From Micromonospora sp. MH99 (GTDB lineage: Bacteria > Actinomycetota > Actinomycetes > Mycobacteriales > Micromonosporaceae): a stretch of 60,185 bases of DNA. A program made the translations under genes and the position numbers. Positions 6,522 through 14,186 of the stretch are shown piece by piece. The stretch's first letter is position 1; each line of letters begins with the position of its first letter. Below the pieces are notes generated by a model. That model searched no databases. It saw only the letters and a program-made list of their open reading frames with translations, and was not told the DNA's origin. The stretch lies in the NCBI RefSeq assembly GCF_021442385.1, contig NZ_MUZA01000036.1, positions 1-60,185 of the forward strand, written 5' to 3'.

Positions 6522-9389
6522 ATGAGCACCGTCGTTCCCGCGCCGAACGCCGCAGGCGTCCGTGCCCGCGAGGTGGCCGACCTGCTGCGCCCGCACCTCG
6601 ACGATCCGACCCGGGTCAGCGCCGAGCTGCCCCGGAGGCTGGCGGCGGCGCACGACGCCTCGCCGTACCTGTTCGAGCCGCAGGCAGTGGTCCGCGCGGC
6701 CTCGGCTGCCGAGGTGGGCGCGCTGATGGTCGGCGCCCGGGAGGCCGGCGTGCCGCTGACCCTGCGCGGTGGCGGCACCAGCCTCGCCGGGCAGGCCGGC
6801 GGCGCGGGCGTGCTAGTTGACGTCCGCACCGACTGGCGGCACGCCGAGGTGCTCGACGACGGCCGCCGCATCCGGCTCCAGCCGGGACTGACGATCCGGC
6901 AGGCCAACGCCCGGCTGGCCCGCTACGGCCGCCGGCTCGGACCGGACCCGGCCAGCGAGGCCGCCTGCACGGTCGGCGGCATGGTGGCCAACAACTCCAG
7001 CGGGATGACCTGCGGCACCACCGACAACGCGTACCGCACCATGGAGTCGCTGCGCTTCGTCCTCCCGTCCGGCACCGTCGTCGACTCCGCCGCCCGCGAC
7101 GCCGACGACCGGCTGCGCGCCACCGAGCCCGAACTGCACGCCGGGCTGCTGCGCCTGCGCGACCGGGTGCGCGCGACGCCGGGGTCGCGCGCAACCATCG
7201 AGCGGCTGTTCGCCATGAAGAACACCATGGGGTACGGACTGAACTCGCTGCTCGACCACGACAGCCCGGTCGACATGCTGGCCCACCTGATGATCGGCAG
7301 CGAGGGCACGCTCGGGTTCGTGGCCGAGGCCGTCTTCCGGACCGTCGAGATCCACCAACACGCCGCCACCGGCCTGCTGATCCTGCCCGGTCTCAGCGCC
7401 GCCACCGACGCGTTGCCGGCCCTGCTCGCCGCCGGCGCGCGTACCGCCGAACTGCTCGACGCCGCCGCGCTGCGGGTCAGCCAGCGCGACCCCGACGCGA
7501 GCCCGGCCCTGCGCGGGCTGGCTGTCGTCGGGCACGCCGCGTTGCTTGTGGAGTTCGCCGAGGACAGCGCGGAGCGGCTGGCCGCGACGCTTGCCGACGC
7601 CCAGCCCGTGCTCGACCGGCTGCCCGCCGTCGCCGGCACCGAACTGACCCACGACCCGCGCGAGCGGGCCCGGCTCTGGCACCTGCGCAAGGGCCTCTAC
7701 ACGGCGGTCGCCGGCGCCCGCCCGCCCGGCACCACGGCCCTGCTGGAGGACGTCGCCGTGCCGATGCCGCGCCTGACCGGCACCTGCGACGGCCTGATCG
7801 GCCTGTTCGAGCGGCACGGCTATCCCGACGCGGTGATCTTCGGACACGCCCGCGACGGCAACCTGCACTTCATGTTGACCCAGTCCTTCGACACACCGGC
7901 CGAGATCGACCGCTACGCCCGGTTCACCGAGGACATGGTCGACCTCGTGCTCGCCGAGGGGGGCACACTCAAGGCCGAGCACGGCACCGGTCGCGCCATG
8001 GCGCCCTTCGTCCGGCGACAGTACGGCGACGAGCTGTACGACGTGATGCGCGAGCTGAAGCGGCTGTGCGACCCGAGCGAGCTGCTCAACCCCGGCGTGC
8101 TGCTCAACGACGACCCGACGGTGCACCTGCGGCAGCTCAAGGCCGTCCCGACCGTCGACGCGGAGCTGGACGCCTGCGTGGAGTGTGGCTACTGCGAGCC
8201 GGTCTGCCCCACCGCCGACGTCACCACCACGCCCCGACAGCGCATCGTCCTGCAACGACAGATCGCCCTCGCCACGGCCGCCGGGGACGAGGAACGCCGC
8301 CGGGAGCTGACCGCCGACTACGAGTACGCCGCGGTGGACAGCTGCGCCGCCGACAGCCTCTGCGTCACCGCCTGCCCGGTCGGCATCGACACCGGTGCGG
8401 CGATGAAGCGGCTGCGCGCCGAGCGGCACAGCCCACTCGCCCAGCGCACCGCCCGCGGTGTCGCCCGGCACTGGAAGGGCGCCGTGGCCGGCGTCCGGGT
8501 CGGGCTGAAGGCCGCGCACGCCGTGCCGACACCGCTGACCCGCGCCGCCACCGGGGTGATCCGTTCCCTCGGCGCCACCGAACTCGTACCACAGTGGAGC
8601 GACGACATGCCGCGCGGCGGCGGGCCCCGGCCCGAGCGGCGCAGCGCGCCGGACGCCCGGGCGGTGTTCTTCGCGGCGTGCATCGGCAGCGTCTTCGCGC
8701 CGGAGGACGGCCCGTCCGGCGGCTCGGCGGCGGCGTTCCTGCGCCTGTGCGAGCTGGCGCGGGTGCCTGTCGTCGTGCCGGCCGGGACCGCGGGCCTGTG
8801 CTGCGGGACGCCCTGGCAGTCCAAGGGCTACCCCGCCGGCCACCGGGAGATGGCCGAGCGGACCCTGGCGGCGCTGTGGACGGCCAGCGACCATGGCCGG
8901 CTGCCCATCGTGTGCGACGCGTCCTCCTGCACCCACGGGCTGACCCAGCTGACCGCCGCGCTGGCCGAGAAGGACCGGGCACGGTACGACACGCTGCGCT
9001 TCGTCGACAGCGTGACCTTCACCGCCGAACACCTCCTGCCGGCGCTGCCCGAACCCCGGCGGCTGGGCTCGCTGGCCCTGCACCCCACGTGCTCCACCGT
9101 CCACCTCGACGGCATCGAAGACCTGCACACCGTGGCCCGGGCGGTGGCCGACACCGTGACCGTGCCGGACAGCTGGGGATGCTGCGCGTTCGCCGGTGAC
9201 CGGGGGCTGCTGCATCCCGAGGTCACCAGCGGCGCCACCGCCGCCCAGGCCGCCGAGGTCAACCAACGCGACCACGACGCGTACGCCTCCTGCAACCGCA
9301 CCTGCGAGATGGGCATGAGCCGGGCCACCGGGCAGCCGTACCGCCACGTGCTCCAGGTGCTCGTCGAGGCGGTCGAGCCGCCGGCCTAG
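6522..9389 (+). CDS. FAD-binding and 4Fe-4S fused dehydrogenase, probable respiratory D-lactate dehydrogenase
   Basis: A 955-residue fusion. The N-terminal half (~50-530) is a VAO/PCMH FAD-binding oxidase: TLRGGGTSLAGQAG, GPDPASEAACTVGGMVANNS, GSEGTLGFVAEAV, and the C-terminal cap segment GHARDGNLHFML. Two ferredoxin motifs follow, CVECGYCEPVCP (~551) and CAADSLCVTACP (~606). The C-terminal third carries two CCG-type (GlpC/heterodisulfide-reductase) segments, LCCGTPW (~760) and GCCAFAGD (~886). This architecture is typical of membrane-linked D-lactate or D-2-hydroxyacid dehydrogenases that pass electrons to the quinone pool. SD GGGAGGA lies at 6508-6514. Because MurQ releases D-lactate, the context favours D-lactate as substrate; glycolate or another 2-hydroxyacid cannot be excluded. 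Confidence 0.85.
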   Translation: MSTVVPAPNAAGVRAREVADLLRPHLDDPTRVSAELPRRLAAAHDASPYLFEPQAVVRAASAAEVGALMVGAREAGVPLTLRGGGTSLAGQAGGAGVLVDVRTDWRHAEVLDDGRRIRLQPGLTIRQANARLARYGRRLGPDPASEAACTVGGMVANNSSGMTCGTTDNAYRTMESLRFVLPSGTVVDSAARDADDRLRATEPELHAGLLRLRDRVRATPGSRATIERLFAMKNTMGYGLNSLLDHDSPVDMLAHLMIGSEGTLGFVAEAVFRTVEIHQHAATGLLILPGLSAATDALPALLAAGARTAELLDAAALRVSQRDPDASPALRGLAVVGHAALLVEFAEDSAERLAATLADAQPVLDRLPAVAGTELTHDPRERARLWHLRKGLYTAVAGARPPGTTALLEDVAVPMPRLTGTCDGLIGLFERHGYPDAVIFGHARDGNLHFMLTQSFDTPAEIDRYARFTEDMVDLVLAEGGTLKAEHGTGRAMAPFVRRQYGDELYDVMRELKRLCDPSELLNPGVLLNDDPTVHLRQLKAVPTVDAELDACVECGYCEPVCPTADVTTTPRQRIVLQRQIALATAAGDEERRRELTADYEYAAVDSCAADSLCVTACPVGIDTGAAMKRLRAERHSPLAQRTARGVARHWKGAVAGVRVGLKAAHAVPTPLTRAATGVIRSLGATELVPQWSDDMPRGGGPRPERRSAPDARAVFFAACIGSVFAPEDGPSGGSAAAFLRLCELARVPVVVPAGTAGLCCGTPWQSKGYPAGHREMAERTLAALWTASDHGRLPIVCDASSCTHGLTQLTAALAEKDRARYDTLRFVDSVTFTAEHLLPALPEPRRLGSLALHPTCSTVHLDGIEDLHTVARAVADTVTVPDSWGCCAFAGDRGLLHPEVTSGATAAQAAEVNQRDHDAYASCNRTCEMGMSRATGQPYRHVLQVLVEAVEPPA

Positions 9390-9393
9390 CCGG

Positions 9394-10899
9394 TCACCGC
9401 CACCCGGCCGAGGGGGTACCAGCGCGGCGCAGCAGCGCGGCGGCGAGCAGACCACCGGCCAGGACCGCGGCGGCGCCCACCAACTGGCCGGTCTCCAGTG
9501 CGGAGGCGAAGGCGCTTGTCACGGCCTGCCGTTGCGGCCCCTCGTCGGCGGCGGCGAGGGCTGCGGGGAACGAGTCCGCGCCGGCCAGCCCGGCGGGCAG
9601 GAGCGCCGCGAACCGGGCGTTCAACACGGCACCGAGCACCGCGATGCCGAGACTGCTGCCGACCTCGGTCATGGTTCCGTCCACCCCGGCTCCGGCACCT
9701 GCCTTCTCGGCCGGGATCGCGCTCATCACCGCCTCGACGATCGCCGGGTTGGCCAGGGCGCAACCAACGCCCATGACGAACAGGCCGCCGAGGAGCACCC
9801 CGTACCCGTCGGAGGACAGAAGGGTCACCGCCGCGAGGCCGGCGGCGAGCAGCGCCATGCCGAGGGCGATGGCGGCAGCCAGCCCGATGCGGCGGATCAC
9901 GGCGGCGGCGACGCCGCTGACGTTGAGCAGCACGATGGACAGGGCGAAGGGCGCCATGCGTAGGCCGGCCTCCCAGGCCGGGTAGCCGCGGACGAACTGC
10001 AGGTGCTGGGTCAGCAGGAACAGCGCGCCGGTGGCCCCGAAGGTGATCAGGACGACGCCGGAGACCGCGCCGACGAACCGACGGTCCCGGAAGAAGTGCA
10101 TGTCCAGCATGGGGTGGCTGATCCGTCGCTCCCAGCTGACGAACATCCCGAGCAGGACCACGCCGACGACGGCCGCGCCGACGACCTCGGCCGAGGCCCA
10201 GCCCCGCTCCGGCCCGGCGATGATCGAGAAGACGACCGCGGTGAGCCCGGCGGTGGAGAGCGTGGCGCCCCACACGTCGAGTCGGCCACCGGCCGGACCA
10301 CGGGACTCCGGCACGAGCGCCCGGCCCACGAGCAGGCAGGCCAGAACGATGGGGACATTCAGCAGGAAGATGGCGCCCCACGGCAGGTGGGCCAGGATGG
10401 TGCCGCCGATCGGCGGCCCGACGGCGAAGCCCAACGCGCTGGTGGCCGCCCAGATGCCTATCGCGCGGGACCGTTCGGCGCCGTCGAACACCTGCATCGC
10501 CACCGCGAGCGTCGAGGTGACAAGCAGCGCCCCGCCGACGCCCATCCCCGCCCGCGCGGCGATCAACTGACCGCTGGTGCTCGCGAGGCCCGCCACCAGC
10601 GAGCCGAGTCCGAACAGGACGAGGCCGGCGAGCAGCATCCGCCGGCGGCCGTACCGGTCGGCGGCGGCACCCGCCGTGAGCAGCAGCCCGGAGAGGACCA
10701 GGGCGTACGAGTTGATCATCCACTGCACGTCGGCGGTGCTGGCGTCCAGCTCGGTGGTGAGCACCGGCACCGCGACGGTCAGGATCGTGTTGTCCAGCAC
10801 GACGACGAGTTGGGCGACGCAGAGCACGGCCAGGATGAGCCAGCGGTGCGGCAGTCGGGCCGCCGCCGCCGGGACGGCGACCGCCCTGACGGCTGTCAC
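9394..10899 (-). CDS. MFS transporter, DHA2 (14-TM drug/siderophore exporter) type
   Basis: A 501-residue polytopic protein with the DHA2 pattern: LDNTILTVAVPVL in TM1 (motif D1), then AAADRYGRRRMLLAG (motif A) and GFAVGPPIGGTILAHLPWGAIF (motif C region). The family exports drugs, dyes or siderophores by proton antiport. The GTG start at 10899 overlaps the stop of the upstream MFS gene by four bases (GTGA), so it is translationally coupled to an iron-regulated operon. Secretion of a siderophore is therefore a reasonable inference; general drug efflux is the alternative. Its stop lies four bases from the convergent stop of the FAD/Fe-S dehydrogenase. Confidence 0.8.
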   Translation of the reverse strand: MTAVRAVAVPAAAARLPHRWLILAVLCVAQLVVVLDNTILTVAVPVLTTELDASTADVQWMINSYALVLSGLLLTAGAAADRYGRRRMLLAGLVLFGLGSLVAGLASTSGQLIAARAGMGVGGALLVTSTLAVAMQVFDGAERSRAIGIWAATSALGFAVGPPIGGTILAHLPWGAIFLLNVPIVLACLLVGRALVPESRGPAGGRLDVWGATLSTAGLTAVVFSIIAGPERGWASAEVVGAAVVGVVLLGMFVSWERRISHPMLDMHFFRDRRFVGAVSGVVLITFGATGALFLLTQHLQFVRGYPAWEAGLRMAPFALSIVLLNVSGVAAAVIRRIGLAAAIALGMALLAAGLAAVTLLSSDGYGVLLGGLFVMGVGCALANPAIVEAVMSAIPAEKAGAGAGVDGTMTEVGSSLGIAVLGAVLNARFAALLPAGLAGADSFPAALAAADEGPQRQAVTSAFASALETGQLVGAAAVLAGGLLAAALLRRAGTPSAGWR

Positions 10900-12155
10900 A
10901 CCGCCGCCCGTACGACGTCTGCCGACGAACTCTCGGTGGTCGGCTCGCGGACGGTACCGGGCGTACCGGGGAACCGCCGCTGGTGCGCGAGGCCAAGAGC
11001 GACCCCGGCGGCCACCAGCACGATGGCGGCGACCGCGACCGGCGGGTAGCCGAACCGGTCGGCCGCCGCCAGACCCACCGAGGCGGCCACGAACGAGCAG
11101 ACCAGGCCGAACGACGACAGGACTGTGAAGTCCGTGCCGCCGGTGCCCGGTCGTGAGTAGTCCATGTTGATCGTGTAGAGCACGACGTTGGCGATCGTGT
11201 AGGCCACCATGAAGCAGCAGAGCGCGGCGACCGTCCCGCCCAGCGGCGCGCGGCCGTTCAACAACGGCAGCAGCATCGTCGTCGACACCGCGAGGGTCAC
11301 GCCGCCCACCACGAGCACCCGACCGCGCCCGAACCGCCCGATGCCGACCCCGGCGACCAGACCCGCCACGATGGCCGGCGCGCTGGTCACCACGCCGGTC
11401 ACCACGCCGATCCGGCCCAGTGACCACCCCGCGTCGACCAGCGCGGGCGTCACCAGGGCGTACGCCATGCCCGCGCCGACGTAGACCAGCGGCACGACGC
11501 CGAAGGTCCACCACCGGCAGCCGGGCTGGCCGAACACCGACAGCAGCGCCCGGTAGGCCGTGCCGACGCGGTCCACCCGATCGGTCCGCGCGGGCTCGGA
11601 GAACCGCCACACCACCAGCAGCCCGACAGCTGTCAACGCGGCCAGCAGGCCGACCGCCGACGCCCAGCCGAACCTGTCGTAGACCAGCACACAGGCGCCG
11701 CCGCCAAGCAGGTTGCCGAGGTAACTCGCCGCGACCTGGATGCCGTTGCCGGTCCCCCGGTCCGCCTCGCCGAGCATCCGCACCGCGATGGCGTCCACGG
11801 CGATGTCCTGCGTGGCGGAGAAGAAGACGTACGCGGCGCAGATGGCGATGACCGGGCCGAGCGCGTCGGCCGGACGGGAGAACGGCAGCAGCGCCAGCAG
11901 GGCCAGCACCAACGCGCTCTGCAGGATGAGGAGCCAGGATCGGTAGTGGCCGCGACGCTGGGAGCCGTACCTGTCGAGGAGCGGTGCCCAGAGGAACTTG
12001 ATGGGCCAGATCAGGCCGACGACCTGCAACAGCGCGAGGGTGTCCAGGGACGTACCGCCGTCGCGCAGGATGGCGGCCAACCCGACGGTGATGAAGCCGA
12101 TGCCGAGGTACTGGGTGACGTACAGCGCGGTCAGGGTGCCGAGTCGGCCTCTCAC
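10896..12155 (-). CDS. MFS transporter, RhtX/FptX (AmpG-like) type, probable ferri-siderophore permease
   Basis: A 419-residue membrane protein. The N-terminal region (LYVTQYLGIGFITVGLAAILR, then LLQVVGLIWPIKFLWAPLLDRYG) resembles the RhtX/FptX group related to AmpG, which imports ferri-siderophores across the inner membrane in Gram-negatives. GTG 12155 overlaps the stop of the siderophore-interacting protein gene by four bases (GTGA), and its own stop overlaps the next MFS gene in the same way, so three genes form one tightly coupled operon. Import is inferred from family resemblance and from the adjacent reductase; the direction of transport is not visible in the sequence. Confidence 0.7.
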   Translation of the reverse strand: MRGRLGTLTALYVTQYLGIGFITVGLAAILRDGGTSLDTLALLQVVGLIWPIKFLWAPLLDRYGSQRRGHYRSWLLILQSALVLALLALLPFSRPADALGPVIAICAAYVFFSATQDIAVDAIAVRMLGEADRGTGNGIQVAASYLGNLLGGGACVLVYDRFGWASAVGLLAALTAVGLLVVWRFSEPARTDRVDRVGTAYRALLSVFGQPGCRWWTFGVVPLVYVGAGMAYALVTPALVDAGWSLGRIGVVTGVVTSAPAIVAGLVAGVGIGRFGRGRVLVVGGVTLAVSTTMLLPLLNGRAPLGGTVAALCCFMVAYTIANVVLYTINMDYSRPGTGGTDFTVLSSFGLVCSFVAASVGLAAADRFGYPPVAVAAIVLVAAGVALGLAHQRRFPGTPGTVREPTTESSSADVVRAAV

Positions 12156-12862
12156 GGGGCTCTCCAGTAGCCGAGCGAGGTCAGCCGGTCCTTGTCGACG
12201 CCCAGCGTCTTGCGGATGTGCCGGGTGATGCCGCGGGTGGTGGCAGCCTCGCAAGCCACCCAGTAGTGGGCCGCGTCGTTGGCCGGCAGGTCGGAGCGGA
12301 GGGTGTCGACGAGGTGTTGACCGTCGGCGTCCCGGGGCACCCAGGTGACGTCGTGGTGCGCCCGGGCGCGCGGTGCGAGGGCCTTCTCGCCCTCGTGGGC
12401 GTACTCGAGCCAGATGGTTGCCGGGATGTCGGCGCCGGCGTCGAGCAGGCTGTTCACCGCCGGCAGGGACGCCGCGTCGCCGACGAGGTAGAGGTGCTCC
12501 GGTGCCGGGTCGGGCAGTTCGAAGGCGCTGCCCTGCACGGTGGCGACGATGGTGTCGCCGACCTGCGCGGTGGTGGCCCAGCGCGCGGCGCAGCCGTCGT
12601 GGATGGCGAATTCGAGGCTGAACCGGCCGGCGGCCGGGTCGGGGTCGACGAGTGTGTACGCCCGCTGGTGCGCCCGGCCGTCGTTGTCGAACCACAGTCG
12701 GACCCACATCGTGGGGTGGACCCCGCACGCCTCCAGCAGGCCGCCGTCGTCCAGGAGCAGCCGCTGGTAGTGCCCGTCCACCGACTCCGTGGCCCGCACC
12801 GTCAACTGAAAGTCCCGGCCTCCCATGGCCTTGAGGACCAGGGCTTCCCAGTTCCGTTTCAC
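12152..12862 (-). CDS. siderophore-interacting protein (FAD-dependent ferric-siderophore reductase)
   Basis: About 236 residues, cytoplasmic. This ViuB/YqjH-type family reduces ferric iron in siderophores with NAD(P)H and FAD. The FAD-binding segment QRAYTLVDPD (~66-75) and the NAD(P)H-binding segment LYLVGDAASLPAVNSLLD are visible, and the C-terminus ends LTSLGYWRAP, as in other members. The GTG at 12862 is chosen because GGAGG(GG) lies five bases upstream; a TTG at 12883 would add seven residues and lacks a ribosome site. An IdeR-like box covers the region just upstream. First gene of an operon with two MFS transporters. Confidence 0.9.
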   Translation of the reverse strand: MKRNWEALVLKAMGGRDFQLTVRATESVDGHYQRLLLDDGGLLEACGVHPTMWVRLWFDNDGRAHQRAYTLVDPDPAAGRFSLEFAIHDGCAARWATTAQVGDTIVATVQGSAFELPDPAPEHLYLVGDAASLPAVNSLLDAGADIPATIWLEYAHEGEKALAPRARAHHDVTWVPRDADGQHLVDTLRSDLPANDAAHYWVACEAATTRGITRHIRKTLGVDKDRLTSLGYWRAP

Positions 12863-12870
12863 GCACCCCT

Positions 12871-12889
12871 CCAGGTAAGGCAAGCCTTT
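12871..12889. promoter_or_regulatory. weaker IdeR/DmdR-like iron box
   Basis: CCAGGTAAGGCAAGCCTTT shares the AGGTnAGGCnAnCCT core with the actinobacterial IdeR consensus TTAGGTTAGGCTAACCTAA (12 of 19 bases). It begins one base after the stronger box and covers the Shine-Dalgarno region of the reductase gene. Two adjacent boxes are usual where two regulator dimers bind. Confidence 0.55.
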
Positions 12890-12890
12890 G

Positions 12891-12909
12891 TTAGGGGAGG
12901 GTAACCTAA
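12891..12909. promoter_or_regulatory. IdeR/DmdR iron box between the siderophore reductase operon and the GNAT gene
   Basis: TTAGGGGAGGGTAACCTAA matches the IdeR/DtxR consensus TTAGGTTAGGCTAACCTAA at 16 of 19 positions and lies in the 129-bp divergent region. It should repress both the reductase-MFS operon (leftward) and the GNAT gene (rightward) when iron is replete. The match is read directly; the binding protein is inferred from the consensus. Confidence 0.85.
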
Positions 12910-12991
12910 GTACCTCGCAGCCGGAACGCGTGTCCTCCTCACGTCACCTCGGGCGCGATCACCCCGACCAGACCAGCAAAGGACCCGCGAC

Positions 12992-13552
12992 ATGACATAC
13001 CAGGAGAAGATCACCGGACTCGGCGAGCTGACGCTGACACCAGTCGTGCCCGACCGGGACGCCGCGCTCCTGCACGGCTGGGTCACCCTGCCCCGCAACT
13101 CGTTCTGGGGAATGGGGTCACACACCCCCGACCAGGTTCGCGAGGTCTACACCTTCGTCGACGGCCTGCCCACGCACCACGCGTACCTGATCACGATCGA
13201 CGAGGAGCCGGTCGGCCTGTTCCAGACCTACCAGCCCGAGGCCGACCCGGTCGGCGAGCGGTACGCCGTGCAGCCCGGCGACATCGGGATGCACCTGCTG
13301 CTCAACCCCGCCCGCCACCTCGCCCGCGGCCTGACGAATGCCATCGGCCCTGCCCTCGCCCGTTTCCTGTTCCGCGACCCGGCCGCTCAGCGGATCGTCG
13401 TCGAGCCGGACGTCCGCAACCACCTCGCGCTACGTCGACTCCAGATCGAGGGCTTCACCTTCGATGCCGAGATCGACATGCCGGACAAGCGCGCCCAACT
13501 GGCCTTCCTCACCCGCTCCCGGTTCGAGTCAGACCACCCGACGCCCGCCTGA
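12992..13552 (+). CDS. siderophore-type GNAT acyltransferase (IucB/RhbD/AlcB-like)
   Basis: A 186-residue acyltransferase. The segments HAYLITIDEEPVGLFQTYQP and GDIGMHLLLNP are typical of the Acetyltransf_8 group, which acylates N-hydroxylysine or similar amines during hydroxamate siderophore synthesis. LGGxG-type acyl-CoA contacts are replaced by RHLARGLTNAIGPAL. ATG 12992 follows AAAGGA by eight bases. It is divergent from the siderophore reductase operon and shares its iron boxes. No NIS synthetase or amine hydroxylase lies in the window, so the remaining biosynthetic genes must be elsewhere or absent. Confidence 0.8.
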   Translation: MTYQEKITGLGELTLTPVVPDRDAALLHGWVTLPRNSFWGMGSHTPDQVREVYTFVDGLPTHHAYLITIDEEPVGLFQTYQPEADPVGERYAVQPGDIGMHLLLNPARHLARGLTNAIGPALARFLFRDPAAQRIVVEPDVRNHLALRRLQIEGFTFDAEIDMPDKRAQLAFLTRSRFESDHPTPA

Positions 13553-13568
13553 CCGGGCCCACGCCAGC

Positions 13569-14186
13569 TCAGTTGGCCGGGGCGCCGGTCCCACCGGGCT
13601 GACCTGCCAGAGCGTTCAGCTCGGCAGCCCGCGCCGCCTGGATCCGGCCGGCGAGGGTCTTCACCTCCGTGCTGCCCCCGGCGGTCTGCTCACCCCGGCA
13701 CAGCACGACCGTCTGCGCGAGGTGCGCCCGGATCAGACCGACCGCGCGGGACCGCACCTCGGCCTCGGGAGCGGCGCGCAGCTCGGCGAGGGCGGCGTCG
13801 GTGACCATGCCGGGCATCTGATGCCCCGCGTGGATGTTCTGTTCCGGAATGTTGCCGGCGGCCAGCAGCCTGCGCAGTTCCACCGACTCGGCCCGGTGCG
13901 CCGCCCGGATGTCACCGAGGACGGCGCGCAGCGCGGGGTCGGCGGCCGACTGACGATCCTCGACGTCGGCGATCAACGCGAGCGCACCCTCGTTCATCGG
14001 GAGCAGCAGCTGGATGAAGGCGTCGTCGGTGCCGTTGAGCAGCACGGACGGAGTCGGCGCGGGAGCGGCTGACGCGGGCGCGGCGGTCTGGTCGGTGCGG
14101 CCCGCATCCCGGGTCAGCCCGACGGCCAGCGCCGTCGCGGCCAGTGTCGCGACGACGCCGACGATCCGCCCGACCCGCCCGTTCAC
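13569..14186 (-). CDS. DUF305-like exported protein
   Basis: A 205-residue protein with an N-terminal hydrophobic segment (IVGVVATLAATALAVGL) that is a signal peptide or membrane anchor. After an Ala/Pro/Thr linker comes a DUF305-type four-helix unit: DDAFIQLLLPMNEGALAL, EDRQSAADPALRAVLGDI, and HAGHQMPGM with His/Met residues that may bind metal. The GTG start (14186) overlaps the stop of the sigma/glycosidase fusion gene by four bases (GTGA), so the proteins are translationally coupled and probably act together at the cell surface. The molecular function of the family is poorly defined; some members are linked to copper. Confidence 0.7.
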   Translation of the reverse strand: MNGRVGRIVGVVATLAATALAVGLTRDAGRTDQTAAPASAAPAPTPSVLLNGTDDAFIQLLLPMNEGALALIADVEDRQSAADPALRAVLGDIRAAHRAESVELRRLLAAGNIPEQNIHAGHQMPGMVTDAALAELRAAPEAEVRSRAVGLIRAHLAQTVVLCRGEQTAGGSTEVKTLAGRIQAARAAELNALAGQPGGTGAPAN

